Of a DNA stretch of 64,000 nt, positions 31,665 through 39,903 are shown one piece after another. The notes beneath the pieces are model-generated. The model was given only the letters and a program-made list of their open reading frames with translations, was not told where the DNA came from and searched no databases. The stretch comes from Paraburkholderia guartelaensis (lineage in GTDB: Bacteria > Pseudomonadota > Gammaproteobacteria > Burkholderiales > Burkholderiaceae). Position 1 is the stretch's first letter; every line of letters starts with the position of its first letter. The stretch is from contig NZ_SMOD01000013.1 in NCBI RefSeq assembly GCF_004353905.1, positions 124,001-188,000 on the forward strand, read 5' to 3'. Position numbers and translations under genes: made by a program.

Positions 31665-32723
31665 ATGGGCACGACACATACGGGGCGCGCGGGCTGGCTG
31701 AAAACACTGGCGGCAAAACTGGTGATCGGCGTTGCGCCGCTCGTCGGAGTCACGGCGATGGCGGCCATCGTGCCTGTCGCCGCTCACGCGGATACGTCGC
31801 TGCTCAACGTCTCCTACGATCCGACGCGTGAGCTGTACCAGGACATCAACGAAGCCTTCATCAAGCAGTGGAAGGCGAAGACGGGCGAATCGCTCACCAT
31901 CAAGCAGTCGCATGGCGGCTCGGGCGCACAGGCGCGCTCGGTGCTAGACGGCCTGCAAGCCGACGTCGTGACGCTCGCCCTGGCATGGGACATCGACGCG
32001 CTCGCCAACAAGGGCATCGTCGGGAAGGACTGGCAAAAGCGCCTGCCCGACAACGCCTCGCCGTACACGTCGACCATTGTGTTCCTGGTACGCAAGGGCA
32101 ACCCCAAGCACATCAAGGACTGGGACGATCTGACCAAGCCCGGCGTCTCGATCGTCACGCCGAATCCGAAGACCTCCGGCGGCGCGCGCTGGAACTACCT
32201 CGCGGCGTGGGCGTATGCGCTGCACCAGCCGGGCGGCAACGAGCAGAAGGCGAAGGACTTCGTCACGAAGCTCTACAAGAACGCGGGCGTGCTCGACTCG
32301 GGCGCGCGGGGAGCCACGACGAGCTTCGTGCAGCGCGGCATCGGCGATGTGCTGATTGCATGGGAGAACGAAGCATTCCTCTCGCTCAAGGAGTTCGGCC
32401 CGGACAAGTTCGAGATCGTGGTGCCTTCGGTGAGCATTCTGGCTGAACCGCCGGTTGCCGTGGTGGACAAGGTCGTCGACAAGAAGGGCACGCGCAAGGA
32501 AGCCGAGGCCTACCTGCAGTTCCTCTATAGCGAAGAGGGCCAGGAGATTGCCGCAAAGAACTTCTACCGTCCGCGTTCGGACAAGGTTCCGGCGGCGCTC
32601 ACGGCGAAGTTTCCGAAGCTCAAGCTCTACACGGTCGACGACACGTTCGGCGGCTGGACCAACGCGCAGAAGACGCATTTCGCAGATGGCGGCGTGTTCG
32701 ATTCGATCTATCAGCCGCAGTAA
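31665..32723 (+). CDS. sbp: Sulfate ABC transporter substrate-binding protein
   Basis: A 352-aa periplasmic sulfate-binding protein. The signal peptide is long (about 40 residues, with LVIGVAPLVGVTAMAAIVPV and cleavage near AHA-DTS). Mature-part motifs are LLNVSYDPTRELYQDINEAF, KQSHGGSGAQARSVLDGLQA and GGARWNYLAAWAYA, the sulfate-contacting loops of Sbp/CysP. GGAG-like AACGGAGAA precedes the ATG. It is the first gene of sbp-cysT-cysW-cysA and is separated from cysT by a hairpin that probably lowers downstream expression. Confidence 0.95.
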   Translation: MGTTHTGRAGWLKTLAAKLVIGVAPLVGVTAMAAIVPVAAHADTSLLNVSYDPTRELYQDINEAFIKQWKAKTGESLTIKQSHGGSGAQARSVLDGLQADVVTLALAWDIDALANKGIVGKDWQKRLPDNASPYTSTIVFLVRKGNPKHIKDWDDLTKPGVSIVTPNPKTSGGARWNYLAAWAYALHQPGGNEQKAKDFVTKLYKNAGVLDSGARGATTSFVQRGIGDVLIAWENEAFLSLKEFGPDKFEIVVPSVSILAEPPVAVVDKVVDKKGTRKEAEAYLQFLYSEEGQEIAAKNFYRPRSDKVPAALTAKFPKLKLYTVDDTFGGWTNAQKTHFADGGVFDSIYQPQ

Positions 32724-32788
32724 GTCACGCAACAACGCGGTACTGCAGTACCGGTCAGCAGTCGATAACGACGCGGCCACATAACAAC

Positions 32789-32813
32789 AAAGCGCGCCCA
32801 CGGGTGCGCTTTT
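32789..32813 (+). terminator. Terminator-like hairpin between sbp and cysT
   Basis: AAAGCGCGCCC and GGGTGCGCTTT (11-bp stem with one G-T pair, 2-nt minimal loop) followed by a short T-run. Placed inside the operon it may act as a partial terminator, leaving more sbp than permease transcript. Confidence 0.65.
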
Positions 32814-32865
32814 CGGCGCCGCCAGGGAACCCGGCAAGCGCGCAACCCATGTCTGGACGAAGAGC

Positions 32866-33765
32866 ATGACAACGTTACGATTGCGCAAGCCCAGTGCGCT
32901 GCCTGGCTTCGGCTTGACGCTCGGCATCACGGTGGCTTACCTGAGCCTCGTGGTGCTCATTCCGCTTGCCGCCACCTTTCTCAAGACGGCGACACTCGAC
33001 TGGAGCCAGTTCGTGCGCGCCGTGTGGTCGCCGCGCGTGATCGCGTCGTACCGGCTCACGTTCAGCGCCGCGCTCGGCGCGGCGCTGATCAATGCGGCAT
33101 TCGGTTTCCTGCTCGCGTGGGTGCTCGTGCGCTATACGTTCCCGTTCAAACGGGTGATCGATGCGCTCGTCGATCTGCCGTTCGCGCTGCCCACTTCCGT
33201 GGCCGGCATTTCGCTCGCCGCCGTGTATGCGGGCAATGGCTGGATCGGCCAGTTCCTGCAGCCGCTCGGTCTGAAGATTGCCTTCACGCCGCTCGGCGTG
33301 CTCGTGGCGCTGACCTTCATCGGCTTGCCGTTTGTCGTGCGCACGGTGCAGCCGGTGCTCGAGGACTTCGAGCGCGAACAGGAAGAGGCCGCCGCGTGCC
33401 TCGGCGCCTCGCGCTGGCTCACGTTCCGCCGTGTCGTGCTGCCCGCGGTGCTGCCGGCGCTCCTCACCGGCTTCGCGCTCGCGTTCGCGCGCGCGCTGGG
33501 CGAGTACGGTTCGGTCATCTTCATCGCCGGCAACGTGCCGATGAAGTCGGAGATCACGTCGCTGCTCATCATCACGAAGCTCGAACAGTACGACTATGCG
33601 GGTGCAACGGCGCTCGCCGTGATGATGCTCTGCGTGTCGTTCGTCATGTTGCTGCTCATCAATTCGCTGCAGTGGTATTTGCAGCGCCGCACGAGCCGGG
33701 GTGTAACGGCCGGCAGCGCGCCGAATGCCGCGGTGGGCGCAACCGTCGCGGGAGGTGCGCAATGA
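32866..33765 (+). CDS. cysT: Sulfate ABC transporter permease CysT (CysU)
   Basis: A 299-aa inner-membrane permease. It starts MTTLRLRKPSALPGFGLTLG, matching CysT, and shows about six helices. The EAA loop is EEAAACLGASRWLTFRRVVL. Family segments DLPFALPTSVAGISLAAVYA and NVPMKSEITSLLIITKLEQY are clear. It forms the sulfate/thiosulfate channel with CysW. Its stop overlaps the cysW start in an ATGA. Confidence 0.95.
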   Translation: MTTLRLRKPSALPGFGLTLGITVAYLSLVVLIPLAATFLKTATLDWSQFVRAVWSPRVIASYRLTFSAALGAALINAAFGFLLAWVLVRYTFPFKRVIDALVDLPFALPTSVAGISLAAVYAGNGWIGQFLQPLGLKIAFTPLGVLVALTFIGLPFVVRTVQPVLEDFEREQEEAAACLGASRWLTFRRVVLPAVLPALLTGFALAFARALGEYGSVIFIAGNVPMKSEITSLLIITKLEQYDYAGATALAVMMLCVSFVMLLLINSLQWYLQRRTSRGVTAGSAPNAAVGATVAGGAQ

Positions 33766-34730
33766 GCACGTTGCCGCAACAACGAAGCACGCGCCGGCCT
33801 GACCCGGTCACCGAATCACCGTGGGTGCGCTGGCTCCTGACTGGCATCGCGCTCGCGTTTCTCGCGCTGTTTCTCGTGGTGCCGCTCGTCGCCGTGTTCT
33901 GGCAGGCGCTGTCGAAGGGCATCGGCTTTTACTTCACGTCGCTCGTCGATCCCGACGCGCTCTCCGCGATCAAGCTCACGCTCATCACCGCGGCGATCGC
34001 GGTGCCGTTGAATCTGGGCTTCGGCCTCGCGGCCTCGTGGGCGATCGCGAAGTTCGAGTTTCGCGGCAAGGCGCTGCTCACCACGCTGATCGACCTGCCG
34101 TTTTCAGTTTCGCCCGTGATTTCAGGTCTCATCTACGTGCTGATGTTCGGCGCGCAGGGCTGGCTCGGGCCGTGGCTCGAAGACCACAACGTGCAGATCA
34201 TCTTCGCGGTGCCGGGCATCGTGCTCGCCACGATCTTCGTGACGTTCCCGTTCGTCGCGCGCGAGCTGATTCCGCTGATGCAGGCGCAGGGCAACGACGA
34301 AGAAGAGGCCGCGCATGTGCTGGGCGCCTCGGGCTGGCAGATGTTCCGCCGCGTGACGCTGCCCAATATTCGCTGGGGCTTGCTGTACGGCGTGATTCTT
34401 TGCAATGCGCGCGCGATGGGCGAGTTCGGCGCGGTGTCGGTGGTGTCGGGCCATATTCGCGGCCAGACCGACACGATGCCGCTGCACGTCGAGATCCTCT
34501 ACAACGAGTACAACTTCGCGGCGGCGTTCGCCGTGGCGTCGCTGCTCGCGTTGCTCGCGCTCGTCACGCTCGGGCTGAAGCTCCTCGCGGGGCGCCGCCT
34601 TTCCGCGGAATTGCGCGGCGCGGACGAGGTTCCCGCCTACGCCGGCCCGCAACCTGTGGCCGTGCAACACGTTTCACAACACGCAGCGCCTCGCGCCGTG
34701 CGCCAACCGATTCAAGTAGGGGAGCAGTAA
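33762..34730 (+). CDS. cysW: Sulfate ABC transporter permease CysW
   Basis: A 322-aa permease partner of CysT. About six helices, EAA loop EEEAAHVLGASGWQMFRRVT, and the typical DLPFSVSPVISGLIYVLMFG and SVVSGHIRGQTDTMPLHVEI segments. The start is fixed by ATGA overlap with cysT. The C-terminal 40 residues after GRRLSAELRG are a hydrophilic tail (VAVQHVSQHAAPRAV) longer than in E. coli CysW. cysA follows after 2 bp. Confidence 0.95.
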   Translation: MSTLPQQRSTRRPDPVTESPWVRWLLTGIALAFLALFLVVPLVAVFWQALSKGIGFYFTSLVDPDALSAIKLTLITAAIAVPLNLGFGLAASWAIAKFEFRGKALLTTLIDLPFSVSPVISGLIYVLMFGAQGWLGPWLEDHNVQIIFAVPGIVLATIFVTFPFVARELIPLMQAQGNDEEEAAHVLGASGWQMFRRVTLPNIRWGLLYGVILCNARAMGEFGAVSVVSGHIRGQTDTMPLHVEILYNEYNFAAAFAVASLLALLALVTLGLKLLAGRRLSAELRGADEVPAYAGPQPVAVQHVSQHAAPRAVRQPIQVGEQ

Positions 34731-34732
34731 AC

Positions 34733-35791
34733 ATGGGCATCACCGTCAGCAATCTGCATAAGCGCTTCGGCGACTTCACCGCCCTCGACAACGTCTCGCT
34801 CGACTTTCCGCCGGGCGAACTGGTTGCGCTGCTCGGACCTTCCGGTTGTGGCAAGACCACGCTCCTGCGCGTGATCGCGGGCCTCGAATACGCCGACGCG
34901 GGCCAGGTCGTACTGCAAGGCCAGGACGTGGGCGAGGTCGGCGCGCGCGAGCGCCAGGTGGGCTTCGTGTTCCAGCATTACGCGTTGTTCCGCCATATGA
35001 CGGTGTTCGAGAACGTGGCGTTTGGCCTGCGCGTGAAGCCGCGCAGCGAGCGGCCCTCGGAGGCCGTGATTCGCGAGAAGGTGCACGAACTGCTCAAGCT
35101 CGTGCAGCTCGACTGGCTCGCGCAGCGCTATCCGTCCGAGCTTTCGGGCGGCCAGCGTCAGCGCATCGCGCTTGCGCGTGCGCTCGCCGTGGAGCCGAAG
35201 GTGCTGCTGCTCGACGAGCCGTTCGGCGCGCTCGACGCCAAGGTGCGCAAGGAGTTGCGCTCGTGGCTGCGCCGCCTGCACGACGACCTGCACATCTCGA
35301 CGATCTTCGTCACGCACGACCAGGAGGAAGCGCTCGAGGTGGCCGATCGCATCGTTGTGATGAATCATGGGCACGTGGAGCAGGTGGGCAGCCCGCAGGA
35401 CGTCTATGATCATCCGCAGACGGCCTTCGTCTACGAATTCCTCGGCGCCGCGAACCGGTTGCGCGGTAGCGTCGATGCACGCGGTTTCGTCGCCGATGGC
35501 GCGGCGCAGCCGATCTCCGTGCACGCGAGCTTCGAAGGCCCGGCGCTCGCCTACGTGCGGCCGCACGACCTCGTGCTGCACCGCGAAGCGAGCGATCATC
35601 GCGACGGCATCGTCGTCGACGTGCGCCGCGTGGTGACGCTGGGCGGTTCGGTGCGCGTGGAGCTGGAAAGCCGCACGGGCGGCGCGCTCGAAGCCGAGCT
35701 CGACCGCGAGTCGTGGCGCGCGCTGGGCCTCACAGTGGGCGAGGGTGTTACGGCCGTGCCGCGCGGACTGCGCGTATTTCCGGCGCAATGA
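34733..35791 (+). CDS. cysA: Sulfate/thiosulfate import ATP-binding protein
   Basis: A 352-aa ABC ATPase. Walker A GPSGCGKT at 35-42, signature LSGGQRQRIALARAL, Walker B LLLDEPFGALDAK and switch FVTHDQEEALEV. The C-terminal TOBE-like regulatory domain (about 240-352) ends ALGLTVGEGVTAVPRGLRVF. It energises CysTW. The GGGGAG ribosome binding site lies inside the cysW stop region. Confidence 0.96.
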   Translation: MGITVSNLHKRFGDFTALDNVSLDFPPGELVALLGPSGCGKTTLLRVIAGLEYADAGQVVLQGQDVGEVGARERQVGFVFQHYALFRHMTVFENVAFGLRVKPRSERPSEAVIREKVHELLKLVQLDWLAQRYPSELSGGQRQRIALARALAVEPKVLLLDEPFGALDAKVRKELRSWLRRLHDDLHISTIFVTHDQEEALEVADRIVVMNHGHVEQVGSPQDVYDHPQTAFVYEFLGAANRLRGSVDARGFVADGAAQPISVHASFEGPALAYVRPHDLVLHREASDHRDGIVVDVRRVVTLGGSVRVELESRTGGALEAELDRESWRALGLTVGEGVTAVPRGLRVFPAQ

Positions 35792-35876
35792 GCGTTGTAA
35801 AAAGCGGCCCAGCAAGCGTTACAGTGCTCACATCGACAAAAACGAATAATCGGTCAGCAGTCCCGGAGAGAAGACC

Positions 35877-36803
35877 ATGAATTTTCAGCAGTTGCGTTTC
35901 GTGCGCGAAGCCGTGCGGCAGAACATGAATCTGACCGAAGTGGCGAACGTGCTCTATACGTCGCAATCGGGCGTCTCCAAGCAGATCAAGGATCTCGAAG
36001 ACGAACTCGGCGTGGACATTTTCATTCGCCGCGGCAAGCGCCTGACCGGACTCACGGAGCCGGGCAAGGCGGTGCATCAGCTGATCGAGCGCATGCTGCT
36101 CGACGCCGAGAACCTGCGCCGCGTGGCGCGCCAGTTCGCCGACCAGGACAGCGGTCACCTCGTGGTCGCGACGACGCACACGCAGGCGCGTTACGCGCTG
36201 CCCAAGGTCGTGCACCGGTTCCGCGAAGTGTTTCCGAAAGTCCACCTCGCACTGCGTCAGGGCAACCCGCAGCAGATCGCGCAGATGATCATCAACGGCG
36301 AGGCCGACATCGGCATCTCGACCGAGGCGCTCGACCGCTTCCCCGATATCGTCACGTTCCCGTGCTACTCCTGGCATCACGTGGTGGTCGTGCCGAAGGC
36401 GCATCCGCTCGTGGGCCGCGAAAATCTCACGCTCGAAGACGTGGCCGAGTATCCGATCATTACCTACGACCAGGACTTCACGGGCCGCTCGCATATCGAC
36501 CAGGCGTTCGCGAAGGCTGGCGTGGTGCCCGACGTCGTGCTGACCGCCATCGACGCGGACGTGATCAAGACCTATGTCGAACTCGGCATGGGCGTGGGCA
36601 TCGTCGCGGCGATGGCCTACGACCCGAAGCGCGACAGCGAACTCGTCGCGCTCGACACGGAGCATCTCTTCGATGCGAGCACGACCCGAGTGGGCCTGCG
36701 CAAGGGCGCGTTCCTGCGCCAGTACGCGTACCGGCTCATCGAAATGTTCGCGCCGCAGCTCACCGAGCAGCAGATCGCGAGCCAGCTGCGCGAGGCAACC
36801 TGA
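35877..36803 (+). CDS. cysB: CysB-family LysR regulator of sulfur metabolism
   Basis: A 308-aa LysR regulator with the CysB start MNFQQLRFVREAVRQNMNLT, VLYTSQSGVSKQIKDLEDEL and FIRRGKRLTGLTEPG. The effector domain shows the CysB residues GHLVVATTHTQARYALPKVV that bind inducer or sulfate-type ligands. CysB activates sulfate and sulfonate uptake genes when N- or O-acetylserine is high. It lies 85 bp after cysA in the same direction. The paralogue Cbl is an alternative, because both share this pattern. Confidence 0.92.
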   Translation: MNFQQLRFVREAVRQNMNLTEVANVLYTSQSGVSKQIKDLEDELGVDIFIRRGKRLTGLTEPGKAVHQLIERMLLDAENLRRVARQFADQDSGHLVVATTHTQARYALPKVVHRFREVFPKVHLALRQGNPQQIAQMIINGEADIGISTEALDRFPDIVTFPCYSWHHVVVVPKAHPLVGRENLTLEDVAEYPIITYDQDFTGRSHIDQAFAKAGVVPDVVLTAIDADVIKTYVELGMGVGIVAAMAYDPKRDSELVALDTEHLFDASTTRVGLRKGAFLRQYAYRLIEMFAPQLTEQQIASQLREAT

Positions 36804-36853
36804 AAAGCGCGCTGATTTTCTCGGCGGGCGGCGGATCGCTTAAAATCGCCGCC

Positions 36854-37882
36854 ATGAATACTTCCACTTCCTCTACCGCCGCGGCGTCCAGGGCGCTGCC
36901 GCGTATCGCCGTGCTCGCCACGGGCGGCACGATTGCGGGCTCCGCTGCGGACGCCGCGAACACCGCCGGCTACCAGGCCGGCGTGATCGGTGTCGGGCAA
37001 CTGCTGGCAGCCGTGCCGGGCCTCGACGCCATCGCCCAGATCCATGCCGAGCAGGTCGCAAGCATCGACAGCAAGGACATGTCGCTTGCGCTATGGTCCA
37101 CGCTCGCTCAGCGCGTGAACGAACTGCTGGCGAGCGACGAGATCGACGGCGTGGTGATCACGCACGGCACGGATACGCTCGAAGAAACCGCGTACCTGCT
37201 GCATCTCACGGTGAAGAGTGCGAAGCCGTGCATTTTGACGGCCGCCATGCGGCCCGCCACCGCGCTTTCCGCCGACGGCCCGCTCAATCTGCTCAATGCC
37301 GTCACGCTCGCCGCGAGCGAGGTGGCGGCCGGGCAGGGCGTGCTGGTGGCGTTCAACAACCGCATTCATTGCGCACGCGACGTCGCGAAGGTCAGCACTT
37401 ACGCGGTCGATGCATTCCAGTCGCCGGAAATCGGCGCGCTGGGCTGGGTGCAGGACGGGCGCGTGGAATTCCAGCGCCGCGCGCTGCGCCCGCATACGGT
37501 CGATGCGCCGTTCACGGCACCGGTCCAATGGCCGCAGGTCGAGATCGTGATGAGCTACGCGGGCGTGTCGCGCGCGGCGGTCGAAGCACTCTTTGCCGCC
37601 GGTGTGGATGGGTTCGTCGTGGCCGGCACGGGTAATGGCTCGATTCACGGCGCGTTGCAGCAGTCGCTGGCCGAAGCGGCCGCCAAGGGCGTGGCCGTCG
37701 TGCGCGCCTCGCGCGTCGGCTCGGGTCACGTGATGCACAACGGCGCGGCCAAGGACGATACGCTCGGCTTCGTGTCTTCGGGCACGCTGAGCCCGTACAA
37801 GGCGCGTGTGCTGCTGCTGCTCGCGCTAGCGGCGGGCACGACCGACAAGGCGGGGCTGCAGGACGTGTTCGACACGTACTGA
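36854..37882 (+). CDS. L-asparaginase
   Basis: A 342-aa asparaginase/glutaminase-fold enzyme that hydrolyses asparagine to aspartate and ammonia. The nucleophile Thr26 lies in LATGGTIAGS, the second Thr106-Asp107 pair in THGTDTLEETAYLL, and the catalytic lysine region is AMRPATALSADGPLN. No signal peptide: the N-terminus MNTSTSSTAAASRALPR is hydrophilic, so a cytoplasmic enzyme is likely although its sequence resembles type II forms. It lies 50 bp after cysB but shares no function with it. Confidence 0.92.
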   Translation: MNTSTSSTAAASRALPRIAVLATGGTIAGSAADAANTAGYQAGVIGVGQLLAAVPGLDAIAQIHAEQVASIDSKDMSLALWSTLAQRVNELLASDEIDGVVITHGTDTLEETAYLLHLTVKSAKPCILTAAMRPATALSADGPLNLLNAVTLAASEVAAGQGVLVAFNNRIHCARDVAKVSTYAVDAFQSPEIGALGWVQDGRVEFQRRALRPHTVDAPFTAPVQWPQVEIVMSYAGVSRAAVEALFAAGVDGFVVAGTGNGSIHGALQQSLAEAAAKGVAVVRASRVGSGHVMHNGAAKDDTLGFVSSGTLSPYKARVLLLLALAAGTTDKAGLQDVFDTY

Positions 37883-37904
37883 GGCTGGCCGCGCACAAAG
37901 TAAA

Positions 37905-37936
37905 ACGGGCCTGGCGGAGCGATCCGCCAGGCCCGT
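37905..37936. terminator. Bidirectional terminator between asparaginase and kbp
   Basis: A perfect 14-bp stem (ACGGGCCTGGCGGA and complement, loop GCGA) between convergent genes. A-rich sequence lies on the left and TGCGTTT on the right. Confidence 0.85.
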
Positions 37937-37969
37937 TGCGTTTCTGGCCGTGTTCGCGTGTTGCCGCGC

Positions 37970-38479
37970 TTACTGCAGCGGCGGAATCACGAGCACCTGA
38001 CCGGGATAAATCTTGTCCGGGCTCTTGAGCATCGGCGTGTTTGCCTCGAAGATCGCGTCGTTTTTCGCGCCGCTGCCATAGTACTTTTCGGCGATCTTCC
38101 AGAGGTTGTCGCCGGCAACGACCGTGTGGTGCTGCGCTTCGGGCGCGGGGTTCGTCACGGTCATCTGGTCGTCGACCTTGTCGACGTTCTGCACGTTACC
38201 GGCCGCCACGAGGATCTTCTCCTTCGTCGGCTGGTCGGCGGCGTTGCCGGTGACTGTCACCGTGTGCGAGACGCCGTCGTAGGTCACGCCGAGGTTGTCG
38301 GCATCGAGACCTTGCGAACGGATATAGGCCGCGATCGCGTCGCCGGCCTTCTGGTTCAGTTCGGCAAGATTCGCGGAAGGGTCTGCCGGTGCGGCAGCGG
38401 GTTCCGCGGCGGCGGCCGGAGCGGCAGCCGTGCCGAACAGTTTTTCGCCTGCTTCCTTGATGAAATTGATAATGCCCAT
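37970..38479 (-). CDS. kbp: BON-LysM protein, potassium-binding Kbp-like
   Basis: A 169-aa protein with the Kbp/YgaU order. It begins MGIINFIKEAGEKLFG, has an Ala/Pro linker, a BON domain (about 45-105, AAYIRSQGLDADNLGVTYDG) and a C-terminal LysM domain (about 115-169, HHTVVAGDNLWKIAEKYYGS to YPGQVLVIPPLQ). E. coli Kbp senses cytoplasmic potassium. No signal peptide. Upstream on the same strand lies a candidate structured RNA with its own terminator, so kbp has its own promoter between 38480 and 38650. Confidence 0.92.
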   Translation of the reverse strand: MGIINFIKEAGEKLFGTAAAPAAAAEPAAAPADPSANLAELNQKAGDAIAAYIRSQGLDADNLGVTYDGVSHTVTVTGNAADQPTKEKILVAAGNVQNVDKVDDQMTVTNPAPEAQHHTVVAGDNLWKIAEKYYGSGAKNDAIFEANTPMLKSPDKIYPGQVLVIPPLQ

Positions 38480-38651
38480 CGATCACACTCCTCACGTGCT
38501 GGAAATGACTGGGTGGTCACGCGTCGTGTCCACATTGACCCGTCGGCATGACAGCCGGATGAAAGCACGATTCTAGAAATGCGGCCGCGAACGCGTCCAT
38601 CGGGGCAGCGTTAAAGAGTGTGAAACCGGGGAGAGAAAAGAGAGAGCAAAG
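38480..38651. other. kbp leader region
   Basis: Non-coding on both strands as far as I can see. It should contain the kbp promoter. The T-run that ends the candidate RNA is at its right edge. Confidence 0.4.
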
Positions 38652-38852
38652 AAAAACGGGCATCCGACACGCGGACACCCGATGACGACGTCTGACCGAC
38701 CAAGGCTTCCCCGCCGTCACCGGGTGCCGCTTTCGGACCCCACTGGCCGCCCTCAGCCCAGAGCGGCACCGATTTGCCTCGCGACGGTTGCCGCCGTCGC
38801 GAAGCGCCCCACGGGAGGCTGATGCGCACGCTCGAATGCCTGCGCACCAGCC
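38652..38852 (-). ncRNA. Candidate structured RNA with intrinsic terminator
   Basis: Reading the minus strand from 38852 to 38652, several strong hairpins follow one another: GGCTGGTGCGCA paired with TGCGCATCAGCC (38817-38852); CGCGACGG paired with CCGTCGCG (38780-38801); a long-range stem GGTGCCGCT/AGCGGCACC (38723-38770) closing over an inner CTGG/CCAG stem; GGTGACG/CGTCATC; and CGGGTGTCCG/CGGATGCCCG (38657-38681) directly followed by TTTTT. The last is an intrinsic terminator. No protein-like frame or gene lies upstream to need it. It matches none of 6S, RNase P, tmRNA, SRP or a riboswitch core that I can recognise. The 5' end is uncertain. Confidence 0.55.
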
Positions 38853-38940
38853 GGTATGCGTGATCCGGTTCTACAGGCGGCCCGCACGTTGCGTCGCGCG
38901 AACCGCCGTTCTGCTACCTGCTATTTGCTACGGCTAAAAC

Positions 38941-39846
38941 TCAAGCCACCTTCACCTGCGCTTGCGGTTCGGCGATCTCGAAGTTCGCCATGATCTCAAG
39001 CGCGCGGATCATCGCAGAGTGGTCCCACGCCTTGCCGCCGTTCGCGGCGCACACGCTGAAGAGCTGCTGCGCGCTCGCGGTATGCGGCAGGGCGATGCCC
39101 AGCTTGCGCGCGCCGTCGATCGCGAGGTTCAGGTCCTTCTGGTGCAGCTCGATGCGGAAGCCCGGATTGAACGTGCGCTTGGTCATGCGCTCGCCGTGCA
39201 CTTCCAGAATGCGCGACGAAGCAAAGCCGCCCATGAGGGCCTTGCGCACGCGCTCGGGGTCCGCACCCGAACGTGCTGCGAACAGCAGCGCTTCGGCTAC
39301 GGCCTCGATGTTCAGCGCGACGATGATCTGGTTCGCCACCTTGCAGGTCTGGCCTGCACCGTTATCGCCGATGAGCGAAATGTTCTTGCCCATCAAATCG
39401 AACAGCGGCTTGGCAAGATCGAACGACTTTTGCGGGCCGCCCACCATGATCGTGAGCGTGGCTTCGCGTGCGCCGACTTCGCCGCCCGAGACCGGCGCGT
39501 CGAGATAGTCGCAGCCGAGTGCGTTGATCTGTTTGGCGAACTGCTGCGTTTCGAGCGGCGAGATCGAGCTCATGTCGATCACGAGCTTGCCGGCCGAGAG
39601 ACCCTTGGCGACGCCGTCGTCGGCGAACAGGACGTTGGCGACATCAGGCGTGTCCGGCACCATCACGATGACGATGTCCGAAACCTTCGCGACAGCCGTC
39701 GAATCGGCGACGACTTCGGTTTGCGTGCGCAGGTCGTCGGGCACCGGGTACTTGCCGTTCACGGCGAGCGTGTGGCCGACCTTGATGAGGTTGCGCGCCA
39801 TGTGCGCGCCCATGATGCCGAGTCCGATAAAGCCAATCTTTGCCAT
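38941..39846 (-). CDS. garR: 2-hydroxy-3-oxopropionate (tartronate semialdehyde) reductase
   Basis: A 301-aa NAD(P)-dependent beta-hydroxyacid dehydrogenase that reduces tartronate semialdehyde to D-glycerate. Family motifs are GFIGLGIMGAHMARNL, then DAPVSGGEVGAREATL (substrate binding), GQTCKVANQIIVALNIEAV with the catalytic Lys, and KDLNLAIDGARKLG. It is the third gene of gcl-hyi-garR, which turns two glyoxylate into glycerate. It follows hyi by 57 bp. Confidence 0.95.
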   Translation of the reverse strand: MAKIGFIGLGIMGAHMARNLIKVGHTLAVNGKYPVPDDLRTQTEVVADSTAVAKVSDIVIVMVPDTPDVANVLFADDGVAKGLSAGKLVIDMSSISPLETQQFAKQINALGCDYLDAPVSGGEVGAREATLTIMVGGPQKSFDLAKPLFDLMGKNISLIGDNGAGQTCKVANQIIVALNIEAVAEALLFAARSGADPERVRKALMGGFASSRILEVHGERMTKRTFNPGFRIELHQKDLNLAIDGARKLGIALPHTASAQQLFSVCAANGGKAWDHSAMIRALEIMANFEIAEPQAQVKVA

Positions 39847-39903
39847 CTTGTGTCTCCGTTAAAGCGAATGCGTGAATGTGCGTAGTTGCGTCCGATTGCG
39901 GGC

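Noticed and set aside
38680..38770. Cobalamin-riboswitch-like string (AAAGCGGCACCCGGTG on the minus strand)
   Set aside because: It lacks the CCCGCAAC-type core and a B12 box, and the downstream gene kbp has no link to cobalamin.
38611..38847. A 78-codon minus-strand frame across the candidate structured RNA
   Set aside because: It coincides with strong stems and ends beyond the terminator. Its peptide is Gly/Arg/Ser-rich without domain character. I favour RNA, though a short translated frame cannot be excluded.
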